Of a stretch of 22,938 nucleotides of DNA, positions 14,360-22,139 are shown piece by piece. Each line of letters begins with the position of its first letter. Within the stretch, counting starts at the first letter, position 1. The DNA comes from an uncultured Dialister sp. (lineage in GTDB: Bacteria; Bacillota; Negativicutes; Veillonellales; Dialisteraceae). Both the position numbers and the translations under genes were made by a program. Location of the stretch: assembly GCA_934216155.1 (NCBI GenBank), contig CAKQBK010000042.1:1-22938 (forward strand). The letters are read 5' to 3'. Below the pieces are notes generated by a model that was not told where the DNA came from, made no database searches, and saw only the letters and a list, made by a program, of their open reading frames with translations.

Positions 14360-14481
14360 AAAAGGTTATTATTCTGCTAATTCCATACATCTGACAAATA
14401 AAAAATACCGCTAGCATCGGGTTATAAAGGGTTATTTTCTGCATGGATATAACCTTTATAACCTTGATGCTAGCGGTATTT
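14360..14481. repeat. Family D palindrome, copy 1
   Basis: aaataccgctagcatc (14403-14418) pairs with gatgctagcggtattt (14466-14481). Inside are GGTTATAAA-type units and their complement. The leading block aaaggttattattctgct (14361-14378) recurs at 21489 and, reversed, near 16424-16439. It may also end transcription of the membrane-protein gene. Confidence 0.75.
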
Positions 14482-14515
14482 AAATACTAAGGATAGGTCC
14501 GTAGGACAGTGCCCC

Positions 14516-14580
14516 TCCGGGGGAAAGGTGGTGCCGTAGGCACCAAAGGGGGTGTATTTCCCTCGGCCGCAAGGCCGGTT
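14516..14580. repeat. GC-rich repeat (cccctccgggggaaaggtgg type)
   Basis: cccctccgggg and ggtgccgtaggcacc form two small hairpins, followed by aaagggggt and a third dyad, ccggccttgcggccg, read on the minus strand. Its plan resembles the ctcccctgtcgggggagc block at 905-945. No gene is seen from 14355 to 14652. Confidence 0.4.
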
Positions 14581-14599
14581 GTATGATTTTCTAAATACC

Positions 14600-14668
14600 A
14601 GCGGCGCTTTATAATCTGTGCGCCGCCACCACCACTTCTAACTTCTCACTCCTCACTTCTCACTGCTT
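14600..14668. repeat. Family B right half, copy at the symporter 3' end
   Basis: Hairpin 2 (gcggcgc 14601-14607 with gcgccgc 14620-14626), CACCACC and a heptamer arm to about 14667. The arm runs into the coding sequence of the symporter gene: codons for its last residues SEK and the TGA stop are read from GCAGTGAGAAGTGA of the arm on the minus strand. Confidence 0.75.
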
Positions 14669-16185
14669 TTTCTGTCCCAATAATCCACTGTAATCCCAAC
14701 CACTTTGGAGTTGAAATCACTATTATCTTTCTGGCAATAGTGATTGGTAGCCCGCAGAACGTATTTGAATCCCAGATAAATCATGGGCACGTTGGCATAG
14801 ACCATGATGATATTGGCCAAATCGGAGAAGGCCCACAGGTTGGACAGGTCGTAGCCGGCAATGTTACAGGAAATACCAAATGCTGCCACGAAGATGCAAA
14901 GGATACGGATGAAATTGATGAATGTCTGGTTACTGGAAATACGGTTCGCAGAGATTTCCGAGAAAGAAACGAAACCGATCACACAAGTGTAAGCGAAGAG
15001 GCAGAAGCAAATGGAAACCAGAATCAGCACCAAGGTCTGCAACATTTCCGGTGCCATGGCATTCATGGAAAGCAAGAATTTCGGATAGGTCTTGGCCGCT
15101 TTCCACGCTTCTGGATTGACGCCCCACTGATGGGCCATGACGATGATGAACCCGGTCATAGTACAAATCACATGGGTATCCAAGAAAACGCCCAACGCAG
15201 AAATAATTCCCTGTTCGCAAGGATGCTTGGCATCTGCCGCAGCGGCTGCCATGGTGATGGTTCCCTGACCGGCTTCATTGGACATGAGACCACGTTTTAC
15301 ACCTTGCAGCAATGCGGTGCCGAAAAAACCACCGAAGATAGCTTCTGGAGTAAAGGCCCCAGCAAAAACAGCCCCAAAGAAATAAGGCACGCTATCCAGA
15401 TTGGTCACAATCAAAAGCAATACGGTCACAATATAAATGACTGCCATGACCGGCACCAGACGATCTGCCCATTTGCCGATACGCTTGATACCGCCAAAAG
15501 CCATGAACGCTACCAGCGCCAGTACCACCACAGAGCCTACGTAGTAGAAAGTGGACTGCAGTTCAAAGTGGAGACCGGTCACCATTTCCGCAATGGCTCC
15601 CGCAGAGGTGATAACATTCAGCCCCTGAGCTGGAAGGCACATGAGGGCATAAAAAATATACATGCCAGACAAAAGAGCGCCCACCCATGCCTTATTGCCG
15701 CACAACCGACGAGCATAAAAAGGAAGACCGCCAACGAAAGTATCGCCTCGTTTTTCTTTGAAAATCTGTGCCAGCGTCGCTTCGGTGTACGCCGTAGCCA
15801 TACCAAAGAATGCAGAAATCCACATCCAGAAAAGAGCCCCCGGACCACCAGCCGCGATAGCCCCAGTGACACCGATGATATTCCCCGGTCCTACACGCAT
15901 AGCGGTGGACAGAAGGAATGCTGTCAAAGGAGACACGCCAGTAGAAATCTGTCGATGTTCCGTCAACGTCTGAATGCCTGCTTTGAATTTCCGCACCTGG
16001 ATGAAGCTCAAACGGAAAGTGAAATAAATCCCAGAACCTACCAGGACGATAATGGCCAAAGAGAAGGACCCCAGAATCGGTATGGCCTTCCAGAAGTCAA
16101 ACATCTTCGGGAAATCCCAAAAGAAATCCGACACCGGCGTGACAAAGCTCAGCACTGCATTCAGTGCGGCAAATAAATTTTCCAT
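14653..16185 (-). CDS. AGCS-family amino-acid:cation (alanine/glycine-type) symporter
   Basis: An inner-membrane importer that couples uptake of a small neutral amino acid to sodium or protons. The 510-residue protein has about ten hydrophobic helices. Family motifs include VGPGNIIGVTGAIAAGGPGA (98-117) and the conserved SNEAGQGT segment near residue 310, followed by HPCEQGIISALGVFLDT. The usual forms are GTGN and NEAGMGS, so the substrate site is slightly changed. GAGGA 7 nt upstream supports the start at 16185. The aminotransferase gene lies upstream on the same strand, 311 nt away, with a family D element in the gap, so import plus transamination is a likely partnership. The C-terminal SEK and the stop come from a repeat arm. 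Confidence 0.93.
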   Translation of the reverse strand: MENLFAALNAVLSFVTPVSDFFWDFPKMFDFWKAIPILGSFSLAIIVLVGSGIYFTFRLSFIQVRKFKAGIQTLTEHRQISTGVSPLTAFLLSTAMRVGPGNIIGVTGAIAAGGPGALFWMWISAFFGMATAYTEATLAQIFKEKRGDTFVGGLPFYARRLCGNKAWVGALLSGMYIFYALMCLPAQGLNVITSAGAIAEMVTGLHFELQSTFYYVGSVVVLALVAFMAFGGIKRIGKWADRLVPVMAVIYIVTVLLLIVTNLDSVPYFFGAVFAGAFTPEAIFGGFFGTALLQGVKRGLMSNEAGQGTITMAAAAADAKHPCEQGIISALGVFLDTHVICTMTGFIIVMAHQWGVNPEAWKAAKTYPKFLLSMNAMAPEMLQTLVLILVSICFCLFAYTCVIGFVSFSEISANRISSNQTFINFIRILCIFVAAFGISCNIAGYDLSNLWAFSDLANIIMVYANVPMIYLGFKYVLRATNHYCQKDNSDFNSKVVGITVDYWDRKSSEK

Positions 16186-16222
16186 GTTATTTTCCTCATT
16201 TTTATAATCAGGTGGTTAAATC

Positions 16223-16475
16223 CATAGAGTCATATTTCACGTGAAACATTTTGAAAAGGGTATTATTAGCCAGGCTCTTCTGGTTACACTATAGATGATA
16301 CCGCTTGTCAAAAGGTTACATAAGGTTATGAAAGGTTATGAGATTTTCGCTAGTGCCATAACCTTTTATAACCTGTTTAACCTTGTCACAAAGGACAGTA
16401 TCTCTATGTGAGCAAAAAGGCCAAGGCAGAATAATAACCTATACGCCCATGTTTCATGTGAAATATGATTCTATG
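16223..16475. repeat. Family D palindrome, copy 2, with parS-like ends
   Basis: The outermost arms, 16223-16249 and 16449-16475, are reverse complements with a few mismatches. Each holds a TTTCACGTGAAA-type palindrome. Next inward are aaagggtattatta and its partner agaataataacct (16431 region). Then come 9-bp units (aaggttatg) and complement (cataaccttttataacc) around a gctagtg centre. It separates the aminotransferase and symporter genes. Confidence 0.7.
16233..16248. promoter_or_regulatory. parS-like site
   Basis: TATTTCACGTGAAACA differs from the ParB-binding consensus TGTTTCACGTGAAACA at one of 16 positions. A weaker partner at 16450-16465 (TGTTTCATGTGAAATA, 14 of 16) is its mirror in the other arm of the same palindrome. 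It could bind ParB, or be only a repeat arm that looks like parS. Confidence 0.45.
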
Positions 16476-16496
16476 AAGTCTAATCGATCACTGCTT

Positions 16497-17747
16497 CTAC
16501 TGTTCTGCTCCAGCTTCTTTAATTGCCACAGCCAATTTATGCGCCAGGCCTACCATTTTCTTCTTAGACACGGAGCATACAGCCAGACGGATGCCTTTCT
16601 TCAGGGGCACCATGAATACATTTTCCTTTTCCAGGTAATCGCACACTTCCTGAGAGTGGGTTACCGGGATGGTGATGAAGAAACCAGAAATATAAGGCAC
16701 GAATTTCACCCCTTCTTCTTTGGCTTCTTTCATGAAGATAGCTGCTCGATCCTGGATGAGCTGGAAATATTTCGCCCGTTCTGCATCCAGTTCTTCCATC
16801 TTCTTCGGGTCCTGGCAAATATGAATCATGGCATTCTGTGCGGCGCTGTTGCAGTTGGACCAGGTAGCACGGCTGGTGTACTGGTTGATGTCCACGAATT
16901 CCTTGATGACATCTTTATCAGAAGAAATACCAATCATAGCCCCCATACGCTGTCCATACATGGTGAATCCTTTGGACAATGTGTATGCGCAAACCACCAG
17001 AATATTCTTCGGAAGACCGCCGAACACTTTGAAGAACTTGCGACATTCCTGTTTTTCGCCGCTGTAATCCAGATACGCCACATCAGGAATCAGAATGGCC
17101 TTCTTGTCTCCATCCTTGACGGCTTCCTTCAATACGTTCACGGCAGACTGCCATTCTGCTACAGACATGCAATACCCGGTCGGATTGTTGGCAATGCCGT
17201 TGAGGATAATGACCACCTGATCCTGTTTGGAGAGCACATCGGTAACGGCTTCCGCAAAAGCATCCTTATTGAAATGGCCTTCTTCGGTCAAGAAAGAAAA
17301 AGTCCGTACCTTCCGGTTGTTATCATCAATCAAGCTGTCATAAGCGCCCCAATGCCAATCGGTGATCAGCACTTCATCGCCCACTTCCGAATAATTGTGT
17401 ACCACATGATGAAGCACACCGGTACCGCCAGGGGTAGAGCATGCATCGATGTATCCTTCCGGACGAGATTCTCCGAAACACTGATCAATGCAGTCATCCA
17501 AGAACGCACGATAGCCCTGAATCGGCGCATAGGCACAAAACTCCTTCGGCGACAACTGGTTCAGTGCATCCTTCACCACGTCCAGAACCACCAGACTGCC
17601 ATCTTCGTCCAGAATCGAACCGACAGTGGCATTTACTACATTTTCCACACCAATCTTTTCCGCCAGCGCAATGGCACGATTGTTGGCTGCAAAAATATTA
17701 TCTTCCGCACTTTTACCCTTCGCATGAGGTGCTGCTACACTATACAT
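16497..17747 (-). CDS. Class I PLP aminotransferase (aspartate/aromatic type)
   Basis: Transfers an amino group between an amino acid and a 2-oxo acid in the cytoplasm. The 416-residue protein has NNPTG (187-191), the PLP-nitrogen aspartate Asp222 in PDVAYLDY and the Schiff-base lysine Lys259 in YTLSKGFTMYGQRMGA. The STPGGTG segment (104-110) forms the phosphate site. The LSK-near-YGQR arrangement resembles the I-alpha group (AspC/TyrB), so aspartate or aromatic amino acids are candidate substrates. GGGAGG 8 nt upstream fixes the start at 17747. It precedes the symporter gene on the same strand. A possible promoter and attenuator lie 150-230 nt upstream, beyond a family C palindrome. Confidence 0.9.
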   Translation of the reverse strand: MYSVAAPHAKGKSAEDNIFAANNRAIALAEKIGVENVVNATVGSILDEDGSLVVLDVVKDALNQLSPKEFCAYAPIQGYRAFLDDCIDQCFGESRPEGYIDACSTPGGTGVLHHVVHNYSEVGDEVLITDWHWGAYDSLIDDNNRKVRTFSFLTEEGHFNKDAFAEAVTDVLSKQDQVVIILNGIANNPTGYCMSVAEWQSAVNVLKEAVKDGDKKAILIPDVAYLDYSGEKQECRKFFKVFGGLPKNILVVCAYTLSKGFTMYGQRMGAMIGISSDKDVIKEFVDINQYTSRATWSNCNSAAQNAMIHICQDPKKMEELDAERAKYFQLIQDRAAIFMKEAKEEGVKFVPYISGFFITIPVTHSQEVCDYLEKENVFMVPLKKGIRLAVCSVSKKKMVGLAHKLAVAIKEAGAEQ

Positions 17748-17768
17748 TCTATTTTCCTCCCTTTACAC

Positions 17769-17893
17769 AGGTTACTCAAGTCGCTCAGGTTGCTCAAGAT
17801 TCTCAAGGTTCTAAAAATCACTAATATACACTAGCGTATTCTTATCATCAAAAACCTGAGCAACTTGAGTAACCTGAGCAACCTGTATAACCT
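17769..17893. repeat. Family C-type palindrome, copy 3 (short)
   Basis: Left arm of 9-bp units (gttactcaa, gtcgctcag, gttgctcaa, gattctcaa) and right arm of complements (aacctgagcaacttgagtaa, cctgagcaacct) around a cactagcgtattc centre. The aatgctgttaag ends of copies 1 and 2 are absent. It lies in the leader of the aminotransferase gene. Confidence 0.75.
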
Positions 17894-17900
17894 TTCCAAA

Positions 17901-17967
17901 CAAAAAGCCTACAACAAAACTACTTTGCTGTAGACTCCGTCGTCCTCATATGGTTATGTAATTGACT
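17901..17967 (-). ncRNA. Short leader or small RNA with terminator upstream of the aminotransferase
   Basis: On the minus strand a transcript from about 17967 would end after some 65 nt in a hairpin (ctacagcaaa with tttgttgtag; 17933-17924 with 17918-17909) and CTTTTTG. The TGACAGTCA palindrome lies just after the -10. It may be an attenuator for the aminotransferase-symporter pair or a free small RNA. I do not recognise its class. Confidence 0.45.
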
Positions 17968-17973
17968 GTCATT

Positions 17974-17979
17974 ATTATA
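17974..17979 (-). promoter_or_regulatory. -10 element for the aminotransferase leader
   Basis: On the minus strand TTTATAATAATG contains TATAAT. The upstream T-rich stretch has no clear TTGACA. Confidence 0.45.
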
Positions 17980-18005
17980 AAGCAAAAGGAATAAAAATAC
18001 AATAA

Positions 18006-18156
18006 AAAGCAGTGAGAAGTTAGAAGTGCGTAGTGAGAAATTGTGGTAGAGCGCACAATTCATATAGCGCTCTTCATTTTATAGAAAATGCCTGGCTATA
18101 TGAATTGTGCCAGGCTACCACCACTCCTCACTCCTAATTCCTCACTCCTCACTGCC
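18006..18156. repeat. Family B element, copy 6
   Basis: Hairpin 1 is agagcgc/gcgctct (18048-18054, 18067-18073). Hairpin 2 is gcctggc/gccaggc (18090-18096, 18109-18115), a stem sequence unlike other copies but fully paired. The right arm (ctcctcactcctaattcctc) runs into the zinc-ribbon gene and supplies its stop codon. Confidence 0.85.
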
Positions 18157-18894
18157 CTTAAACGGGTTTACCAGCCGAATAATCCACTGTTCTCCGCCGG
18201 TGAATTTGCTATTGTATTTCCTTGCCGTATCTTCATAGCGCTTCGACAAATCGGCCACAGCCTTTTCCAAAGACCCTAGAGTCTCCACCACATGATCAGA
18301 CCGCATATCCATGCCGCACACCGGACATAGCGGCGGCTTCACATAGGCTGCATTCACCTTGGACTTACAATGCATGCAGGAAATAAAATCTCCGCTGAAT
18401 TTCTTCTCATTCTGTGCCTTCTGATAAGAGACCAGTTTTTCTTTCTTCTCCTGAAGGCGCCGCGCCAGAGACACCATCTGCGGCGATGGTGGGATACCGA
18501 TTTTGTACTTCACTGCATAAGACGTCGGTATTTCCTCCAGATACTCCCGGGCCTGCTGCTGGGTATTGCACACCTTCTCTTTAAAGAAAAGGCCCTTAAA
18601 TACCCGATTGGCTTCTCTCTTGGTGAATCCTTCCTTCACCATCTCGTCTTTCATTTGGTCCTTGATTTCCTGAGTCGGATGGGTGATAGCAAACTCCTTC
18701 CACTTCACATCCCAAAGTTCCGCCGCGGTCTTCTTCGGCACCTCTTCGACCAACTTTGATTTCTTTGAAGCCACCTTCTTTTTGGCCTGATCAGCTTTCT
18801 TCCTTGTGACCGCTTTCTTAGTCACCTTCTTGGGTTCCTCTTTGGCAGCAAAAGAGAACAAATCCGCCTCTTCCACCTTCGCTCTACGTGCCAT
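18142..18894 (-). CDS. Lysine-rich protein with a C-terminal four-cysteine zinc ribbon, function unknown
   Basis: I do not recognise this family. The 250-residue protein starts with a Lys/Ala-rich low-complexity segment (about residues 18-55), reminiscent of nucleic-acid-binding tails. A mostly helical charged middle follows. A CxxC-13-CxxC zinc ribbon comes next (Cys173, Cys176, Cys190, Cys193; CMHCK and CPVCG), then a short helical tail with KRYEDTARKYNSKF. Binding of nucleic acid is plausible but unproven. The start at 18894 is set by AGGAGGTG 6 nt upstream; the ATG at 18951 has none. The final residues GSEE and the TGA are read from a family B arm, so the original C-terminus may have been replaced. 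Confidence 0.75.
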   Translation of the reverse strand: MARRAKVEEADLFSFAAKEEPKKVTKKAVTRKKADQAKKKVASKKSKLVEEVPKKTAAELWDVKWKEFAITHPTQEIKDQMKDEMVKEGFTKREANRVFKGLFFKEKVCNTQQQAREYLEEIPTSYAVKYKIGIPPSPQMVSLARRLQEKKEKLVSYQKAQNEKKFSGDFISCMHCKSKVNAAYVKPPLCPVCGMDMRSDHVVETLGSLEKAVADLSKRYEDTARKYNSKFTGGEQWIIRLVNPFKGSEE

Positions 18895-18951
18895 ATCGCA
18901 CCTCCTGTATATATTACTGTCATCATAGCATGGATAGCAAAACAGATACAA

Positions 18952-19555
18952 GAAATAAATAGTAATTCAAACTCCCCCTAAAAATATCATTTTACACTGA
19001 TATTATCTAATATCGGGTACTATAACATACAGGTAACGGTGCTTGTCTATTAGCCTTGTATGTATTTCTAGCGTTCTTTTTTATCTCTGGCGTTGCCTGA
19101 CGCTATCGTCATTTCGACCAACGTGGAGAAATCTTTGTGTTATTCCGCTTGTCTCTTTGTAACATTTGCGGTGTGAAATGAGACTTTCCGTTAAGAATTA
19201 CATCAAATGACCATGTTTTCTTAGGTTCCATCAATTAATTTACGATGCTTTAAGGTGGGAAGTTTGAGTAATAACTGCTCATTAATTCGTTTTTCAATAG
19301 CAAGAAATCGAATTGGCGATTGTTGCTGGTTGTTAGTTGTTAGGACCAAACAACTAACAACACACGCTCATCCCATTTCTAGACTCTCAAAATCTAAAGC
19401 AACAGCCATTCATTAGAAAATTAGTGAAACATTTGAAAATATTAACCCAGCGTTCGCTTCCGATACAAGAACATAACCATTATACTATACATAAGTTGTT
19501 GCCTTTACAATAAGTGAAACAAGAGATGACTCCTTCTGAAATAAAAAGTTACTCA
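18952..19555. other. Intergenic region without a recognised gene
   Basis: It holds a GTCATTTCGACC/GTGGAGAAATCT repeat (19107-19136). A GTTG/CAAC heptamer palindrome (19320-19363: gttgctggttgttagttgtt with caaacaactaacaac) resembles a solo family A arm. I found no gene, LexA-type box or good promoter for the downstream polymerase. TATACT near 19482 is the best -10 candidate and lacks a -35. Confidence 0.5.
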
Positions 19556-19674
19556 GGTTTCTCAAGTTGCTAAGGTCTCTCACGTTTCTCGAATGTGCTA
19601 GTAAACACTGACCGTATCATCGCATTCGGGGAACCTGAGAAACTTAAGAATCCTGAGTAACCTGAGAAACCTTT
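19556..19674. repeat. Family C-type palindrome, copy 4
   Basis: 9-bp units gttactcag, gtttctcaa, gttgctaag, gtctctcac, gtttctcga at the left and their complements (gaacctgagaaacttaagaa, tcctgagtaacctgagaaac) at the right, around an aatgtgctagtaaacactg loop. It ends 22 nt before the polymerase start codon, so it would form a hairpin in that leader. Confidence 0.8.
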
Positions 19675-19695
19675 AGTCCCCATGAGAAACCCACC

Positions 19696-20955
19696 ATGAA
19701 ACGAACCTACATCTGTATCGACCTGAAAAGCTACTACGCCTCTGTGGAATGTGTACAAAGAGGCCTGGATCCATTTACCACCAACTTGGTGGTAGCCGAT
19801 CCCACCAGAGGCCCCGGCGCGTTATGCCTGGCCATCAGCCCTGCCATGAAAGCCCTAGGCATACGAAATCGCTGCCGCCTCTACGAAATCCCAAAACACG
19901 TCCCCTATATTACCGCCATGCCCCGGATGAAACTCTACATGGAACAATCCGCTGCCATTTACCAAATCTATTTGAAATACATCGCCCCAGAAGACCTATT
20001 TCCTTACTCCATCGACGAATGTTTCCTGGACATCACCCCCTATCATTCGCTCTATCAAAAATCCGGACACGACATGGCCCAATTTCTGATGAACCAAGTC
20101 TTTCAAGAAACAGGCATCTGTGCCACCGCCGGTATCGGCCCCAACTTATTTCTAGCTAAAATCGCCATGGACATCGTAGCCAAACACGTGCCCACCCACA
20201 TCGGAAGTTTAGATGAAATGTCGTTCCGACAAACCATGTGGCACCATCGGCCCATCACCGACTTCTGGCAAATCGCCTCCGCCACCGCCCGCCGATTGGA
20301 AAAACTGGGCGTCTATGACCTCTACGGCATCACCCGGTTGCCAGAGACCACACTGTACAAAACCTTTGGAAAAAATGCGGAATATCTTATCGACCACGCC
20401 TGGGGCCGCGAACCTTGCACCATCGAAGACATCCGAAACTATCGCCCAGAAAACCAATCCATTTCCACCAGCCAAGTACTATTCGAAGATTACACCACCA
20501 CCGATGCCCCTATTCTCATCTATGAAATGGCCGAAACCCTCATCCAGGAACTGCTTGAAAAAGAAATTCTCACCCGCGGTATTTCCTTAACCATCGGATA
20601 CAGTGGATACCACCATCCCTCCACCCACGGCAGCCGGCGGCTAGAACAAGCCACCGATAGCCCCCGAGAAATTCAAAAAGCCTTTGCCGCCCTTTTCCAA
20701 GAAAAAGCCATCCCCCACTTGCCAATTCGCCAGCTCAGCCTCAGCTTGCAAGACCTGGAACCTTCAACGCCGTATATGTTCCAAAACAATTTATTCGAAA
20801 ATCCCATGCTGAACACGCGAGATAAAAATATCGAAAAAGTCATGATCGCAATAAAAAAGAAGCATGGCAAAAACGCCATACTTCGAGGAATCAATTACAT
20901 GCCACGAGCCACCCAACGATTACGAAATACACTCATAGGAGGACACCATGCCTAA
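19696..20955 (+). CDS. Y-family DNA polymerase (UmuC/UvrX-like)
   Basis: A translesion polymerase that copies past damaged bases. The 419-residue protein has the catalytic Asp9 in CIDLKSYYASVE and the palm SIDE (105-108; Asp107, Glu108) in PYSIDECFLD. TAGIGPNLFLAKIAMD is the usual finger/palm segment, and helix-hairpin-helix-like DFWQIASATARRLEKLGVYDL and a little-finger domain follow. It resembles the Gram-positive UvrX/YqjW group rather than DinB. No C-terminal beta-clamp motif was clearly recognised. The ribosome site before ATG 19696 is poor, and a family C hairpin stands just upstream, so expression may be low or controlled. It overlaps the next gene by 8 nt. Confidence 0.9.
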   Translation: MKRTYICIDLKSYYASVECVQRGLDPFTTNLVVADPTRGPGALCLAISPAMKALGIRNRCRLYEIPKHVPYITAMPRMKLYMEQSAAIYQIYLKYIAPEDLFPYSIDECFLDITPYHSLYQKSGHDMAQFLMNQVFQETGICATAGIGPNLFLAKIAMDIVAKHVPTHIGSLDEMSFRQTMWHHRPITDFWQIASATARRLEKLGVYDLYGITRLPETTLYKTFGKNAEYLIDHAWGREPCTIEDIRNYRPENQSISTSQVLFEDYTTTDAPILIYEMAETLIQELLEKEILTRGISLTIGYSGYHHPSTHGSRRLEQATDSPREIQKAFAALFQEKAIPHLPIRQLSLSLQDLEPSTPYMFQNNLFENPMLNTRDKNIEKVMIAIKKKHGKNAILRGINYMPRATQRLRNTLIGGHHA

Positions 20956-21259
20956 CACCAAACGAGCCATACAATTCATGCCCTTCAACGGCCTTCGAGG
21001 CTACGAAAACCTAGTCAACCAAGCCGAACACCCCAGGCCCACCAAAAGAGAAATCACCGAAGACCACGCCGCCATCCTCAATCACAAACTTCACTCCCTC
21101 TACAAAGGCGAAACCATCATCGCCACCTACTATACCGAAAAAGGCTACCGCACCACCATCTGCTGCGTCAAAGAAGTGGACTCCATTTTCCATATCCTCC
21201 GCAGCGATAAAGGAAATATCCCCTTCTCCGACCTGTGGGATATAGAAACAGGATTTTGA
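20948..21259 (+). CDS. YolD-like protein, partner of the Y-family polymerase
   Basis: A 103-residue protein with FMPFNGLRGYENLV near the start and a small beta-rich C-terminal half (YYTEKGYRTTICCVKEVD). This is consistent with the YolD-like family that is often encoded beside UvrX-type polymerases. It starts inside the polymerase gene (8-nt overlap) behind AGGAGG at 5 nt, so the two are translationally coupled. The role in translesion synthesis is inferred from this pairing. Without a profile search the family call is moderate. Confidence 0.65.
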   Translation: MPNTKRAIQFMPFNGLRGYENLVNQAEHPRPTKREITEDHAAILNHKLHSLYKGETIIATYYTEKGYRTTICCVKEVDSIFHILRSDKGNIPFSDLWDIETGF

Positions 21260-21330
21260 ATGACTAGTAAACTAGTGATTGGTGACTCGTGACTGCTAAC
21301 TGCCGACCGCCAACTGCTAACTTCTAACTT
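21258..21330. repeat. Solo F and E heptamer arms
   Basis: gactagtaaactagtgattg and gtgactcgtgactgc (family F units) join gctaactgccgaccgccaac (family E units in complement), ending in tgctaacttctaacttcc. The stop codon of the YolD-like gene lies at the left edge. Confidence 0.55.
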
Positions 21331-21344
21331 CCCCTTAATGGCAC

Positions 21345-21382
21345 AAAAAGCACACCCTCTTGTAAAAGAAGATGTGCTTTTT
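21345..21382 (+). terminator. Intrinsic terminator of the polymerase operon
   Basis: aaaaagcacaccctctt (21345-21361) pairs with aagaagatgtgcttttt (21366-21382), with G-U and A-C exceptions in the inner part, ending in a T-rich stretch. It follows the YolD-like gene by about 85 nt. Confidence 0.8.
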
Positions 21383-21487
21383 ATTTCTTATCCAATTCCC
21401 TTTCGGGCAATTCTCCTTCCCATGGAAAAGAGAGAGGTTGATTCGCACAAGAAAACATAAATCATTACCATGGTAATGGGATTTGGA

Positions 21488-21677
21488 AAAAGGTTATTAT
21501 TCTGCTGAATCGGTCAGAAACTATAGGTATACTACCGCTAGCATCAAGGTTATATAGGTTATATAAGGTTATGTGACTCCGCCGGCTTCACATAACCCTG
21601 TATCCCCTTTTTAACCTGTATGATGGTGGTATCTTACTGTAAGACTTCCTTCGAAATCAGTAGAATAATACCCTTTG
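21488..21677. repeat. Family D palindrome, copy 3
   Basis: The outer pair is aaaaggttattattctgctg (21488 region) with cagtagaataataccctttg (21658-21677). The next pair is taccgctagcatcaagg with its partner in tgatggtggtatc. Arms are ggttatata units at the left and cataacc/taacct at the right around gtgactccgccggcttcac. Confidence 0.75.
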
Positions 21678-21862
21678 TAAATACTAATCACCATACTACC
21701 TACTGCTAACCGCAAACAGCTAACATTCATTCCCTGTTGCGCCGGAAAAGCGGTACTTACGTGTCATGCTTAAGATGAGGCCAAGGTGAATGCGGCACCA
21801 CGCAGCTTCTGATATCGACTGGCGTCATTCCTACGTCTTCCGCCTGTATCACTTGGTATGAA

Positions 21863-21943
21863 GTTTCTCAGGTTTCTTAGGTTGCTTAGGTTTCTCAGGA
21901 TGGTTGTAACCTGAGTCACTTGAGCCACTTGAGTAACCTGAAC
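21863..21943. repeat. Family C-type palindrome, copy 5 (short)
   Basis: 9-bp units gtttctcag, gtttcttag, gttgcttag, gtttctcag at the left and aacctgagtcacttgagcca, cttgagtaacctg at the right. The loop is very short (gatggtt), giving an almost uninterrupted hairpin. Confidence 0.8.
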
Positions 21944-22077
21944 CTCTAGCGATTTAGGCAATATGAGACGACAGCGATTGATATACCAGCCATATAGTGG
22001 CGTACGGTTCTCGTCAGCAAGGCAGTCACTAGCTAATGGATCAGACACCTACTTTTCCGCAAGGCATTTTGATGTTG

Positions 22078-22139
22078 ACAGTTTGCATTATGCAGTTGGC
22101 TTTTACTAGTAGGCAGTTTACAGTTAACAGTTGGCAGTT
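22078..22139. repeat. Family E palindrome
   Basis: gttgacagtttgcattatgc and aggcagtttacagttaacag with gttggcag are heptamer units of the GTTAGCA family, here diverged and interrupted by cttttactagt. Confidence 0.5.

Noticed and set aside
14740..16176. 478-residue open frame on the plus strand
   Set aside because: It mirrors the symporter gene; composition is His/Gln-rich without any domain.
16233..16248. Evidence that the replication origin is near
   Set aside because: Neither dnaA, dnaN, parAB nor DnaA-box clusters are seen. One parS-like site in a repeat does not place the origin here.
16383..17834. 483-residue open frame on the plus strand
   Set aside because: It mirrors the aminotransferase gene and runs through palindromic repeats at both ends.
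19375..19695. LexA/SOS box before the Y-family polymerase
   Set aside because: No GAACnnnnGTTC-type dyad was found; GAACATAACC near 19469 lacks its partner half.
19682..19698. Five-codon upstream frame (MRNPP) whose TGA overlaps the polymerase ATG
   Set aside because: No ribosome site; likely a chance arrangement.
21770..22048. 92-residue frame on the minus strand
   Set aside because: It translates family C arms into a Val-Thr-Gln repeat and has no ribosome site or domain.
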